Below are positions 29,302 through 38,503 of a stretch of DNA of 49,695 nucleotides, piece after piece. Origin of the DNA: Firmicutes bacterium UBA3572. Lineage in GTDB: Bacteria > Bacillota > Desulfotomaculia > Desulfotomaculales > Desulforudaceae. The translations under genes were made by a program, and so were the position numbers. The stretch spans positions 1,343 through 51,037 of the forward strand of contig DFNH01000026.1 of assembly GCA_002375985.1 (NCBI GenBank), given 5' to 3'. Below the pieces are notes generated by a model, which did no database searches, was not told the origin of the DNA, and worked only from the letters and a program-made list of their open reading frames with translations. Numbering within the stretch: position 1 is the stretch's first letter; every line of letters begins with the position of its first letter.

Positions 29302-32300
29302 CTAATCCTTGTCCGACTCTTCACCGGCCTCCCCATCTTCATCGCTGGCGGTAAGAGGTGCCTCAAGCAGGTCCCCCACTTCTTCTTCGGCATCGGTCTC
29401 ATTACCGTGCTCAATCGCATCGCGTTCCAACAGTTCATCAATACTGACCTCTTCATCCTCATCGTCTTCCATTCCGTCTTCCTCGGGCAGAACCGCGGTG
29501 CCTGGTTCGGGCACGCGGTAGTCCAATCCCAGCTCTTTGCCGGTTTCGGTCACATCTTCATCAGCTTCCCGGATCTCGATTTCCGCGTCTTCCTCGGTAA
29601 GCACCTTTACATCCAAACCGAGACTCTGCAATTCCTTGATCAGCACTTTGAAGGATTCGGGCACACCGGGCTCGGGAACGTTTTCACCCTTGACGATGGC
29701 TTCATAGGTCTTCACCCGGCCGACCACATCGTCCGACTTGACCGTCAAAATCTCCTGCAGGGTATAAGCCGCGCCGTAAGCTTCCAGCGCCCAGACCTCC
29801 ATTTCCCCGAACCGCTGACCGCCGAACTGAGCCTTGCCGCCCAGAGGCTGCTGGGTAACCAGGGAATAGGGCCCGGTGGAACGGGCGTGGATCTTGTCGT
29901 CTACCAGATGGGCCAGCTTCAGCATATAAAGGTAACCAACGGTAACCGGGTTGTCGAACGGCAATCCGGTGCGCCCGTCACGGAGCACAACCTTACCGTC
30001 CGCAGGCAATCTTGACTGTTCCAGGGTCCGCACAATCTCCTCCTCGCTGGCGCCCTCGAATATCGGGGTGGCGATGTTGTAGCCCAGCACCTTGGCCGCC
30101 CAGCCCAGATGCGCCTCCAGCACCTGACCGATGTTCATCCGGGACGGTACACCGAGGGGATTCAGCACAATCTCAATCGGCGTGCCGTCGGGCATGAAGG
30201 GCATATCCTCCTCCGGCAGGATGCGGGCAATAACGCCCTTGTTGCCGTGGCGGCCGGCCATCTTGTCCCCTTCGGAAAGCTTACGTTTCTGGGCCACGTA
30301 CACGCGGACCAACCGGTTTACTCCCGGCGGCAGTTCATCGCCGTTTTCCCGGGAGAACACCTTTACGTCCACTACTTTACCAGACTCTCCGTGGGGAACC
30401 CGCAGGGAGGTATCCCGGACTTCGCGGGCCTTCTCCCCGAAAATTGCCCGGAGCAAGCGCTCCTCGGCGGTTAGTTCGGTCTCGCCCTTAGGGGTTACTT
30501 TGCCCACCAAGATGTCTCCGGCCCGGACCTCAGCGCCGACACGGATGATGCCCCGGTCGTCCAGGTCCTTGAGAGCCTCGTCGCCGACGTTGGGTATGTC
30601 CCGAGTGATTTCCTCCGGTCCCAACTTGGTGTCCCGGGCATCACACTCGTACTCCTCGATATGAATCGAGGTATAGTAGTCCTCTTTGACCAGCTTTTCG
30701 CTGACCAGGATGGCGTCCTCGTAATTGTAACCCTCCCAGGGCATAAAAGCACAGAGCACATTCTTGCCCAGGGCCAGTTCTCCATGGTCGGTGCAAGGCC
30801 CGTCGGCAATCACTTCCCCGGCGGTCACCCGCTGCCCGCGCTGCACAATCGGCCGCTGATTGAAGCAGGTGCCCTGGTTCGAACGCCCGAACTTGATGAG
30901 CCGGTAAGTATCCGTGGTACCCTTATCATTACGGATCTTGATTTCGTTGGCGGTCACCCGCTCCACGACGCCGCTTTCCTTAGCAATCACCAGCACACCA
31001 GAATCATACGCCGCCTTACGCTCGATCCCGGTACCGATGAACGGGGCCTCCGACGTCACCAGCGGCACGGCTTGGCGCTGCATGTTCGCACCCATCAGCG
31101 CCCGGTTGGCGTCGTCGTGCTCCAGAAACGGAATGAGTGAAGTGGCCACGCTGAAAACCTGCTTGGGCGACACGTCCACATAATCAACCCGGTTTGAGTC
31201 CACCATCAGAATCTCGCCGCGGTAACGGCAATTCACCTTTTGATCCAGGAAGCGGCCCTCAGAATCAAGCCGCACGTTGGCCTGCGCAATCACGTATTCT
31301 TCTTCTTCGTCGGCCGTCAGGTACACAATCTCATCCGTGACCCGCTGTTTTTCCCGGTCCACTTTCCGGTAAGGCGTCTCAATGAAACCAAACTCGTTGA
31401 CCCGGCCGTATGTGGTCAGCGAGCCGATCAGGCCGATGTTCGGGCCTTCCGGCGTCTCAATAGGGCAGATCCGACCGTAGTGGGAATGGTGCACGTCCCG
31501 CACCTCAAATCCGGCCCGTTCCCTGGAAAGACCACCCGGTCCCAGGGCCGAAAGGCGGCGCTTATGAGTCAGTTCGGCCAGCGGGTTGGTCTGGTCCATG
31601 AATTGAGACAACTGACTTGACCCGAAGAACTCCTTGATGGCCGCCACCACCGGCCGGATATTGATCAGGGCCTGGGGAGTGACTACTTCGACGTCCTGGA
31701 TAGTCATGCGCTCCCGCACCACGCGTTCCATACGCGCAAGCCCAATACGGAACTGGTTTTGCAGAAGTTCGCCCACCGAACGCAACCGCCGGTTGCCCAG
31801 ATGGTCAATATCATCCACCCGTCCCTCGCCCTGCATCAGTTTAATCAGGTAGCGCAGGGTGGCCAAAATGTCTTCGCGGGTGAGTTCGCGGATAAACTCG
31901 CGCTCCACCGGCACCTCCTGGTTCAGGTACCGGTCGTACTCGGTCTGTCCGCTCCTTTTCTCTGGGTAGCGGTAGAGAACCCCGTGCCTGAGTTTCTTAA
32001 ACAGTTTGTAGCGGCCGACTACCGCGAGATCGTAGCGCTTAGGATCGAAAAACAGCATCTCCAGCAGGGAGCGGGCGCTCTCCGCCGTGGGTGGTTCACC
32101 GGGGCGCAAGCGCTTGTAAATCTCGAGGAGGGCGTCTTCCTCGCTGTCGGTGTTATCTTTGCTCAGCGTCTCCTGAATACTCTTGTGGTGGTCAAATAAT
32201 TCCAGAATCTGGTTTTTATTGCCGTAGCCGAGGGCTTTGATCAGAACCGTGGCCGGAATCTTACGGGCACGGTCCACCCGCACCCAAATCTGATCCTGGA

Positions 32301-32811
32301 CGTCGGTTTCGAATTCGAGCCAGGCACCCCGGTTGGGGATGATGGTGGCACGGTAAATAGTCTGTCCGCTGGGATCGGGCTGGGAATCAAAATAGACGCC
32401 GGGAGAGCGAACCAATTGACTGACAATCACTCTCTCCGCACCGTTAATAATGAAGGTACCCTGTTCGGTCATGAGCGGAAAATCGCCCATGAAAACATCC
32501 TGCTCCTTGACTTCGCCGGTTTCCCGGTTGATCAAGCGCACTTTGATCCGCATAGGCGCCGCATAAGTAACGTCCCGGTCCTTACATTCCTGCACACTAT
32601 ACTTGGGTTCTCCGAGCTGGTAATCGAGAAATTCGAGCACGAGGTTGCCGGTAAAGTCCTGGATCGGAGAGATGTCCTGAAAAACCTCACGGAGGCCCTT
32701 GTCCAAAAACCACTCATAGGAGCGCTTTTGAACCTCAACCAGATCGGGAAGATCGAGGACCTCACTCTTCCTGCCGAAAACGCGACGCTCCCTGGGCCGG
32801 ACAGCCTGCAT
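29302..32811 (-). CDS. rpoB: DNA-directed RNA polymerase subunit beta
   Basis: The 1169-residue beta subunit has ATLRYLIKLMQGEGRVDDID, the rifampicin region SQLSQFMDQTNPLAELTHKRR with RLSALGPGGLSRERAG, FMPWEGYNYEDAILVSE, and GDKMAGRHGNKGV. The C-terminus is acidic (DEDEEVSIDELLERDAIE and more). ATG 32811 has AGGGGG 7 nt upstream. It has its own promoter because it is cut off from rplJL by the nif/mod region. Confidence 0.98.
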   Translation of the reverse strand: MQAVRPRERRVFGRKSEVLDLPDLVEVQKRSYEWFLDKGLREVFQDISPIQDFTGNLVLEFLDYQLGEPKYSVQECKDRDVTYAAPMRIKVRLINRETGEVKEQDVFMGDFPLMTEQGTFIINGAERVIVSQLVRSPGVYFDSQPDPSGQTIYRATIIPNRGAWLEFETDVQDQIWVRVDRARKIPATVLIKALGYGNKNQILELFDHHKSIQETLSKDNTDSEEDALLEIYKRLRPGEPPTAESARSLLEMLFFDPKRYDLAVVGRYKLFKKLRHGVLYRYPEKRSGQTEYDRYLNQEVPVEREFIRELTREDILATLRYLIKLMQGEGRVDDIDHLGNRRLRSVGELLQNQFRIGLARMERVVRERMTIQDVEVVTPQALINIRPVVAAIKEFFGSSQLSQFMDQTNPLAELTHKRRLSALGPGGLSRERAGFEVRDVHHSHYGRICPIETPEGPNIGLIGSLTTYGRVNEFGFIETPYRKVDREKQRVTDEIVYLTADEEEEYVIAQANVRLDSEGRFLDQKVNCRYRGEILMVDSNRVDYVDVSPKQVFSVATSLIPFLEHDDANRALMGANMQRQAVPLVTSEAPFIGTGIERKAAYDSGVLVIAKESGVVERVTANEIKIRNDKGTTDTYRLIKFGRSNQGTCFNQRPIVQRGQRVTAGEVIADGPCTDHGELALGKNVLCAFMPWEGYNYEDAILVSEKLVKEDYYTSIHIEEYECDARDTKLGPEEITRDIPNVGDEALKDLDDRGIIRVGAEVRAGDILVGKVTPKGETELTAEERLLRAIFGEKAREVRDTSLRVPHGESGKVVDVKVFSRENGDELPPGVNRLVRVYVAQKRKLSEGDKMAGRHGNKGVIARILPEEDMPFMPDGTPIEIVLNPLGVPSRMNIGQVLEAHLGWAAKVLGYNIATPIFEGASEEEIVRTLEQSRLPADGKVVLRDGRTGLPFDNPVTVGYLYMLKLAHLVDDKIHARSTGPYSLVTQQPLGGKAQFGGQRFGEMEVWALEAYGAAYTLQEILTVKSDDVVGRVKTYEAIVKGENVPEPGVPESFKVLIKELQSLGLDVKVLTEEDAEIEIREADEDVTETGKELGLDYRVPEPGTAVLPEEDGMEDDEDEEVSIDELLERDAIEHGNETDAEEEVGDLLEAPLTASDEDGEAGEESDKD

Positions 32812-32941
32812 ACCTCAACCCCCTGAAACAAAATACTAAAAGCAAGGTTTTAGTTTACCTCGCTTTATTCTCGATTAGACATATTATCCAAATTATTGCC
32901 ACCATTATGGGAGAAAATACTTTAGGGCGCAACGACTTTAA

Positions 32942-32970
32942 ATGATATCACTGCACAAAATGTTTGTCAA
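32942..32970 (-). promoter_or_regulatory. Sigma-A promoter for rpoBC
   Basis: TTGACA (32970-32965), a 17-nt spacer and TATCAT (32947-32942). The expected start is about 120 nt before the rpoB ATG, leaving an AT-rich untranslated leader. It explains how rpoBC can be expressed apart from the rplKAJL genes. Confidence 0.8.
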
Positions 32971-33005
32971 GAGGCAAAAAGAGACCTTAAAGAGGTGCGG
33001 GTCGA

Positions 33006-33659
33006 TCAAGCCGCCACAACTTTTCCGCGCTCCAGCCGTATCACCCGGTCACCCAGGAATTCGGCCTCCTCCAGGTCGTGGGTAACCAGGATGAACGGAA
33101 TCCCCCAGCGCCGCTGGAGAGATTTCAGCTCACCCCGCAGTAAAAGGCGCGTCTCGCGATCCAAGGCGGAAAGGGGTTCATCCAGCAAGAGCAGTTCCGG
33201 GCCGGCCAGGAGGGCCCGGGCCAAGGCGGTACGCTGCCGCTCGCCACCGGAGATCTGTCCGGGGTAACGGTGGGCCAGGTGGGAAATCCGCAGCATGTCC
33301 AGCACCTCTGACACGCCCAGCCCGCCGGCCCATCCGTACCGGTCTCTTTTCATGCCGTAGGCGGCATTCTGCTGTACCGTCAGGTGGGGAAAGAGGGCAT
33401 AATCCTGAAAAACGTAGCCCACCCGGCGGTGCCGCGGCGGCAGATTGATCCGGGTGGTGCTGGAAAAAAGCACCCGGCCGTTTAAGGTGATTTCCCCCTC
33501 CCGGGGCCTCTGCAGACCGGCCAGGCACTGTAGGAGGGTGGTCTTCCCCGCCCCGGACGGTCCCAGCACCACCAGGATCTCATTGGCCACGCCCACCTTG
33601 ACCTCCAGCCGGAATACCGGCAAAGGTTTGATGATCTCAGCGACGAGCCAACCCTTCAT
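33006..33659 (-). CDS. modC: Molybdate ABC transporter ATP-binding protein (short form)
   Basis: The 217-residue ABC ATPase has Walker A GPSGAGKTTLLQCLAGL, Q-loop GYVFQDYALFPHLTV, signature ISGGERQRTALARAL, Walker B LLLLDEPLSALD and H-loop THDLEEAE. The Mop/TOBE molybdate-binding tail of E. coli ModC (about 350 residues) is absent, as in WtpC-like short forms. Its start overlaps the end of modB by 23 nt. Together with modA and modB it supplies molybdenum for the nitrogenase cofactor; tungstate import cannot be excluded. Confidence 0.88.
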   Translation of the reverse strand: MKGWLVAEIIKPLPVFRLEVKVGVANEILVVLGPSGAGKTTLLQCLAGLQRPREGEITLNGRVLFSSTTRINLPPRHRRVGYVFQDYALFPHLTVQQNAAYGMKRDRYGWAGGLGVSEVLDMLRISHLAHRYPGQISGGERQRTALARALLAGPELLLLDEPLSALDRETRLLLRGELKSLQRRWGIPFILVTHDLEEAEFLGDRVIRLERGKVVAA

Positions 33660-34344
33660 CGATCCTCGCCCACCTCCTTAGCCTGTGCTTGCTCCAAAAA
33701 TTCAGCCAATAGATCACCCCAAAGCAAATCACCGTTACAATGGCGACCAACACCGCCGCCGTCCGGTTATCCCCCATTTCGGCAGCAGCATAAATGGCCA
33801 GAGGCGCCGTTTGGGTCATGCCGGGGATATTGCCGGCCACCATCATAGTAGCCCCGAACTCACCCATGGCCCGGGCAAAGGCCATGACCACGCCGGCCAC
33901 CACTCCCGGCCAGGCCAACGGTAAAGTGATGGTCAAAAAAACCCGCAGTTCCCCGGCCCCCAGGGTCCGGGCAGCGTTCTCGATGTTTTTGTCCACAGAC
34001 TGAAAAGCAGCCTGTACCGTCTGATACAGCAGGGGAAAAGCCACAACGCCGGAGGCAATTACGGCCGCCCACCAGGTAAAAATCACCGTTGTAGCCCCAA
34101 GCGACTCCAACAACCGCCCCAGGGGACCCTGTTTGCCAAAGAGCATCAGCAAGCCGAAACCGATTACCGAGGGTGGCAGCACCAGAGGCAAAGTCAGCAG
34201 GGATTCCACGACGTTCTTGCCGGGGAAATCCCGGCCGGCCATCAACCGGGCCACCACCACCCCGGTGAGGGTAACAACCAGCGTAGCCAGGCTGGCTACC
34301 CGCAGCGACAGCAAAATCGGATCGATGATATTCCCGTGTGACAT
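33637..34344 (-). CDS. modB: Molybdate ABC transporter permease
   Basis: The 235-residue permease has five or six membrane segments (for example LRVASLATLVVTLTGVVVA and VESLLTLPLVLPPSVIGFG) and the EAA-loop signature ENAARTLGAGELRVFLTITLPLAWPG that docks onto ModC. The conserved ARAMGEFGATMMVAGNIPG motif is typical of ModB. Full length for the family. It lies between modA and modC. Confidence 0.93.
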   Translation of the reverse strand: MSHGNIIDPILLSLRVASLATLVVTLTGVVVARLMAGRDFPGKNVVESLLTLPLVLPPSVIGFGLLMLFGKQGPLGRLLESLGATTVIFTWWAAVIASGVVAFPLLYQTVQAAFQSVDKNIENAARTLGAGELRVFLTITLPLAWPGVVAGVVMAFARAMGEFGATMMVAGNIPGMTQTAPLAIYAAAEMGDNRTAAVLVAIVTVICFGVIYWLNFWSKHRLRRWARIDEGLARR

Positions 34345-34402
34345 CAGTACCCCACCCGTTTCAAAATCATCTTACCTCAGCACTCCTTGTCCCCAACGGT
34401 AT

Positions 34403-35206
34403 CTACTTGCTTACCCCGGTCTTGAACCCGTGTTTCTGGAATACCGCCGCCGCTTCCGGCGAGGTCAGGTAGTCCAGGAAACTCCGGGCGGTCTCCCCGT
34501 CGTTGGCATTCTTCAGTATCGCTGCCGGATAAACGATGGGCTTGTGTAGATCGTCCGGTACCGTCAACGCCACCCGGATGCCGTGGCCCTTCATCGCATC
34601 GGAGCGGTAGACGAAGCCGGCGTCCACGGCACCCGTTTCCACATAGGTGAGCACCTGCCGTACGTTCTTGCCCGGCACCAGCTTGGGTTGGAGTTTATCC
34701 CACAGTCCGAGGTTAACCAGGGTCTCCTTGGCATACATGCCCACCGGCGCTGTTTCCGGCATGCCGAGGCTGATCTTTTTTACCTCCGGGCTGGTCAGAT
34801 CCCGGAACTCCTTGATAGGGGGACCGTCCTCTCTGGTTATCAATACCAGGTCATTGCGCAACAGGTCCATCCGGGTGGTCTTGTCAATAAGCCCCTTGTC
34901 ATCCAGGGCGTCCATCTGCTTGACCCCGGCCGAGATGAACAGGTCCACCGGAGCCCCTTCTTCGATCTGTCTTTGCAGCGCCCCCGAACTGGCCAAGTTC
35001 AGGTTGATTTTCACCTCGGGATGCTGCTGCATATACCCGTCTTTAAGCTCCTCCATGACGTCCTTGAGAGTCATGGCCGCAGAAACGGTTATTTCCCGGT
35101 CAGTGGTCACGGGTGATGTGGTATTTCCCCCCGGCTGGCTACAACCACCCAATAGGGTCATGAACACCACTAACAGTACTAAAGGGATAAAAGTCAGTTT
35201 TTTCAT
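34403..35206 (-). CDS. modA: Molybdate-binding lipoprotein ModA
   Basis: The 267-residue substrate-binding protein begins with a lipoprotein signal ending in the lipobox LLGGC and continues with SAAMTLKDVMEELKDGY, LASSGALQRQIEEGAPVDLFISA and ETGAVDAGFVYRSDA, all typical of ModA. ATG 35206 is preferred, with AAAGGG upstream; a GTG six codons earlier sits directly on that site. It follows nifV after a structured leader and heads modABC, which ties molybdate uptake to nitrogenase genes. Confidence 0.93.
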   Translation of the reverse strand: MKKLTFIPLVLLVVFMTLLGGCSQPGGNTTSPVTTDREITVSAAMTLKDVMEELKDGYMQQHPEVKINLNLASSGALQRQIEEGAPVDLFISAGVKQMDALDDKGLIDKTTRMDLLRNDLVLITREDGPPIKEFRDLTSPEVKKISLGMPETAPVGMYAKETLVNLGLWDKLQPKLVPGKNVRQVLTYVETGAVDAGFVYRSDAMKGHGIRVALTVPDDLHKPIVYPAAILKNANDGETARSFLDYLTSPEAAAVFQKHGFKTGVSK

Positions 35207-35284
35207 CACAGATATCCCTTTCACTCTTCCAAAAATATTGCTTAACCTGCAATACCAAACCGCAGTGTATGGTCCCGGCCAATT

Positions 35285-35410
35285 AAAAAAGCCAGGTAAT
35301 TTATAGAAGGCTCACCTGGCCTTAAGGTTACGTCCTCGTAACCTTATCCTCTCCTCTTTTCCTAATGGGAGACGCTCCCGTTCCCCGGGATAACTTTACC
35401 GGCCCGGGTA
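35285..35410 (-). promoter_or_regulatory. Structured leader before modA: stacked hairpins with competing terminator, candidate riboswitch
   Basis: In transcription order there are CCCGGG/CCCGGG (35408-35384), GGGAG-CGT-CTCCC (35379-35367), the perfect AAGGTTACG-AGGA-CGTAACCTT (35345-35324), and a terminator GCCAGGT/ACCTGGC (35320-35291) followed by six T. An alternative stem AAGGC/GCCTT (35323-35307) uses the 5' arm of the terminator, so the two cannot form together. It may be only the nifV terminator, but the switch-like overlap about 80 nt before the modA start suggests regulation, for example by molybdate. I could not match it to a known class. Confidence 0.5.
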
Positions 35411-35425
35411 TTACACTTTAATGTT

Positions 35426-36274
35426 TCAGGCCACCGGACATGTATATATTCTCCCGTCCCGGGCAAAAACCAGCCGCCTGCTCGCCCGCGCCACGTAGCG
35501 GCCCAGGGCGCGCAGCGCCCGTGCGTCCAGACCGGGGTCGACCCCGTAAAGCCTTTGGAGCGCAGCGGCCAGCTCTTCCAGGCAGGTGTTGCCGGCCCGC
35601 TCGCCTAATCCGCCTACGGTGGTATCTACGTAACGGGCACCCGCTCTGAGGGCCGCCAGAGTATTAGCAGTAGCCATGCCGAAATCGTTATGCCCGTGAA
35701 ACTCAACTTCCAAAGCCAAATCATTCTTCAACCGGCTGATCGTATCGAAAGTAGAGAAAGGGTCTAATATGCCCACGGTGTCACAGTAGCGCAGTCGCAC
35801 AGCCCCCATTTCCTGGGCTAAAAGGGCAAACTCCAGCAAAAACGCGTAATCCGCCCGGGAAGCGTCTTCCGCCCCCACCGTCACCCGGCAGCCGTAAGCG
35901 GTCGCGTAGCACAGCGCGGCCTTCAGGCAATCCAACACCCACTGGCGGGTGCGGGCCAGTTTATAACGGATCTGGGTCTCCGAAACGGGAGCGGAAATAT
36001 GGAGGTTTTCCACCCCGCAGGCCAAGGAGGCCCGTATATCGGCCAACAACAGCCTGTTCCAGGTCGTCACCCGGCTTTTCAGCCCCAGTTTTACAATGGC
36101 CCGGACAGCTTCCTGCTCTACTTCCCCCATTGCCGGGATACCCGCCTCAATTTCACAGACGCCCGTGCGATCCAGCAGCCTGGCAATAATCACCTTCTCC
36201 TGGAGACTGAAGGCTACCCCCGGCGCTTGTTCTCCGTCGCGCAGAGTGGTATCGACGATATAGACCTCCGGCAC
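35426..36274 (-). CDS. nifV: Homocitrate synthase, short (NifV-alpha-like)
   Basis: The 282-residue protein starts at GTG 36274 (GGAGG 8 nt upstream) with VPEVYIVDTTLRDGEQAPGV and has the catalytic EIEAGIPAMG, EFHGHNDFGMATANTLAAL and GLGERAGNTCLEEL motifs of NifV. It ends just after the TIM barrel (RIYTCPVA), about 90 residues short of single-chain NifV, which continues with a lid and C-terminal domain. It resembles the alpha half of split clostridial NifV, but no omega partner is in the window. Homocitrate is the organic ligand of FeMo-co. It is 2 nt after nifB. Confidence 0.85.
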   Translation of the reverse strand: MPEVYIVDTTLRDGEQAPGVAFSLQEKVIIARLLDRTGVCEIEAGIPAMGEVEQEAVRAIVKLGLKSRVTTWNRLLLADIRASLACGVENLHISAPVSETQIRYKLARTRQWVLDCLKAALCYATAYGCRVTVGAEDASRADYAFLLEFALLAQEMGAVRLRYCDTVGILDPFSTFDTISRLKNDLALEVEFHGHNDFGMATANTLAALRAGARYVDTTVGGLGERAGNTCLEELAAALQRLYGVDPGLDARALRALGRYVARASRRLVFARDGRIYTCPVA

Positions 36275-36276
36275 CG

Positions 36277-37164
36277 TTACCACCTCCGGCCTCCACAAGA
36301 TAGACTTAAGTCGCCTCCGTGTTCCGCCGTCTCTTCACCTAAAAGTCCCACCGCATCCGCCCGGCACTGGCGGCACCAGTTCATCTGGGGCAGGAAGGCC
36401 TCCAGCTCCGCCTGGGTACGGGCGAGCTCCGCCGGTGCCGGGGGCGCAAGATGAGCAAAGTCCGCCAGCGGGATGAGAGGCACCACGTTCATCAGGTGCG
36501 CCCCCAGCGAAGCTACCGCCCGGGCCACCGCCGGCAGATGGGTGTCGTTAACCCCCGGAATAAACACCGTATTAACCTTTACCCGCAAACCGGCACGTAC
36601 CGCCTCTTCAATCCCTGCCGCTTGCCGTTCCCAGAGCAGGCTGGCCGCTGCTTCGCCGCGATAAAATTTTCCTTCCCAGCAAACATAAGCGTAAATTTTT
36701 GCGCCCACCGCCGGGTCCACGGCGTTTACCGTGACGGTGAGGTTCCTGACTCCTACCTCCTTCAGCCGGGCTATATAACCCGGCAGCGCCAGCCCGTTGG
36801 TACTTACGCATTTGATTAAGGTTGGGAATTCCTGGTGCACGAGGGCAAGCGTCGCCCATGTGGCCGGGTTACCCAGGGGGTCACCCGGCCCGGCAATGCC
36901 CACTACCGTAATCCGGGGATCACGGAGCAGAACCTGCCGTGTCCAGGCCAGCGCCTCGCGCGGGGTAAGCACCCGGCAGGCAACACCGGGGCGGTTTTCG
37001 TTCACACAACCGTAGCGGCGGTCGCAGTAGCGGCACTTGATATTGCAATCCAGCGCCACCGGCAAGTGGATGCGCCCGTAGCAGGCCACGGCAGTGCAGT
37101 CGAAACACGGGTGCCGGCCTTGATTTTCTTTGCCATTTAATTCCAGACCATCCAGCGTAATCAC
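36277..37164 (-). CDS. nifB: Nitrogenase cofactor radical-SAM protein NifB (variant N-terminal motif)
   Basis: About 295 residues from GTG 37164 (1 nt after the nifE stop; start uncertain). It has HPCF, GRIHLPVALDCNIKCRYC with the CX3CX2C radical-SAM cysteines, NENRPGV, VGIAGPGDPLGNP, FIPGVNDTH and the C-terminal CRQCRADAVGLLGEE, all NifB signatures. It lacks the NifX domain, as is common in Firmicutes and archaea. NifB builds NifB-co, the Fe-S-carbide core of FeMo-co. The usual AHH after HPCF is AVA here (HPCFDCTAVACYGR), with two extra cysteines. A longer open frame upstream overlaps nifE and is not coding. Confidence 0.87.
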   Translation of the reverse strand: MITLDGLELNGKENQGRHPCFDCTAVACYGRIHLPVALDCNIKCRYCDRRYGCVNENRPGVACRVLTPREALAWTRQVLLRDPRITVVGIAGPGDPLGNPATWATLALVHQEFPTLIKCVSTNGLALPGYIARLKEVGVRNLTVTVNAVDPAVGAKIYAYVCWEGKFYRGEAAASLLWERQAAGIEEAVRAGLRVKVNTVFIPGVNDTHLPAVARAVASLGAHLMNVVPLIPLADFAHLAPPAPAELARTQAELEAFLPQMNWCRQCRADAVGLLGEETAEHGGDLSLSCGGRRW

Positions 37165-37165
37165 C

Positions 37166-38488
37166 TCACTGGCTGTGGACAAGACGCCAAACGGGACTCG
37201 CCACCGCTCGCCAAATGTCCTGCGCAAAATTGATAAAACCAGTAAAACCGGCATACGGTTTTCCTTCCTGCGGGAAGACCGTAAACGGCACCCCGTACTT
37301 GTAAGCGAGAAACCGCTCCCGTACACCGCCCACAAACAGGTCCGGTTGTGCTTGACAGAGGAACTTTTCGATTTCGAACTGCCGGGCGTCGTCCAGCAGC
37401 ACGCCGCCGTCCGCCACATCGGGCCAGGCAGCAGCGTAGTCTTCCTGTTGGCCAAACTGCGCCCCGGCCCACACAACTTCCATGCCCAGCTCCCGGTACG
37501 CGGCGGCCATGCTTCCTACCCGCGACCCACCAAAATAGAGGCCCACACGGCGGCCGGCCAGATGTCTTCTTAGTTCGGCCAGCACCGGTTCTACCCGCGT
37601 CTCGGCCGCCCGGATGATCTGTTCGGCTGCTTCCTCCCGTCCAAAGTGGGCCGCTACCGCGCGCAGAGAAGCAGCCGTAGCCGCAAACCCGAAGAAGTTT
37701 ACCTTAAGCGCAGGCGTACCAAAAGCTTTGGTCATGGCCTCGGCCAGCGAACCGCCTGTACGCTGGCAATGGACCAGGTTGAGTGCGGCAGCGTGCGCGT
37801 ACCCGAGACTGGTGACCGATGCTTCGCCGGTAAAGGTGCACAACACGCTCACCCCGAGCTGGTTCAGTAGCATCTTGATCTCCTGCAAATCGCCTGCGAC
37901 ATCGAATTCTCCCAGAAGGTTCACCGTATAAGAAGCGGGCGCGGCAGGCGACGTACGGCCCACGAGAAACCTGACCAGAACATCCGCTGCTAAATCATGG
38001 CCGTCACCCTGGCTCGCCCCTCCGAAACCCGCACAACTCACCGGCACCACCGTGCGCCCGGTAGCACGGGTCGCCAGCCGGCAGATACCCGCGAGATCCG
38101 CCCCCGTCAGGCCCGCCACGCAGCAACCGTACACAAAAACGGCCCTGGCGTCCGGGAAAAGGCGCAGCGCCTCGCGCACCGCCCGCACAAGTTTGGTGTC
38201 CCCGCCAAAAACAACATCCTTCTCATCCAGAGCGGTAGATAAAATGCGGTAACTTTTGCGTCGTACCGTCTGCCCGTAGTAAGCGCATCCCACCGGTCCG
38301 TGCACCAGGTGCAGGGTCTCCTTAACCGGCGCGAGGAGCCAGCGCGCCCCGTAGTAGGGGCATGCCCGGCTCGTGATCACCCCGGGCACGGTAGGACTAC
38401 CGCAGGCCGGCAGCCGCATCGCGCGGCCCGCTTTCGTACAGACGCGGGCCGCCTGGCATCCGTTTTCCGCCGGGTAACGCACGCTCAT
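37166..38488 (-). CDS. nifE: Nitrogenase cofactor assembly scaffold NifE-like
   Basis: The 440-residue protein belongs to the NifD/K/E/N family: RACPYYGARWLLAPVKETLH, then HLVHGPVGCAYYGQTVRRKS, DEKDVVFGGDTKL, VNLLGEFDVAGDLQEI and LNLVHCQRTGGSLAEAM. The VNLIGEYN-like strand and VFVYGCCVAGLTGADL favour NifE. It lacks the FeMo-co His environment of NifD. It serves as scaffold for FeMo-co maturation, normally as NifEN; no nifN is present here. ATG 38488 sits close to GGGGAGG; the GTG two codons on (38482) has better spacing. It follows nifK by 15 nt. Confidence 0.85.
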   Translation of the reverse strand: MSVRYPAENGCQAARVCTKAGRAMRLPACGSPTVPGVITSRACPYYGARWLLAPVKETLHLVHGPVGCAYYGQTVRRKSYRILSTALDEKDVVFGGDTKLVRAVREALRLFPDARAVFVYGCCVAGLTGADLAGICRLATRATGRTVVPVSCAGFGGASQGDGHDLAADVLVRFLVGRTSPAAPASYTVNLLGEFDVAGDLQEIKMLLNQLGVSVLCTFTGEASVTSLGYAHAAALNLVHCQRTGGSLAEAMTKAFGTPALKVNFFGFAATAASLRAVAAHFGREEAAEQIIRAAETRVEPVLAELRRHLAGRRVGLYFGGSRVGSMAAAYRELGMEVVWAGAQFGQQEDYAAAWPDVADGGVLLDDARQFEIEKFLCQAQPDLFVGGVRERFLAYKYGVPFTVFPQEGKPYAGFTGFINFAQDIWRAVASPVWRLVHSQ

Positions 38489-38503
38489 CCCTCCCCTGCA
38501 AAA

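Noticed and set aside
32975..33005. Terminator after modC
   Set aside because: ACCT/AGGT before TCTCTTTTT is only a 4-bp stem.
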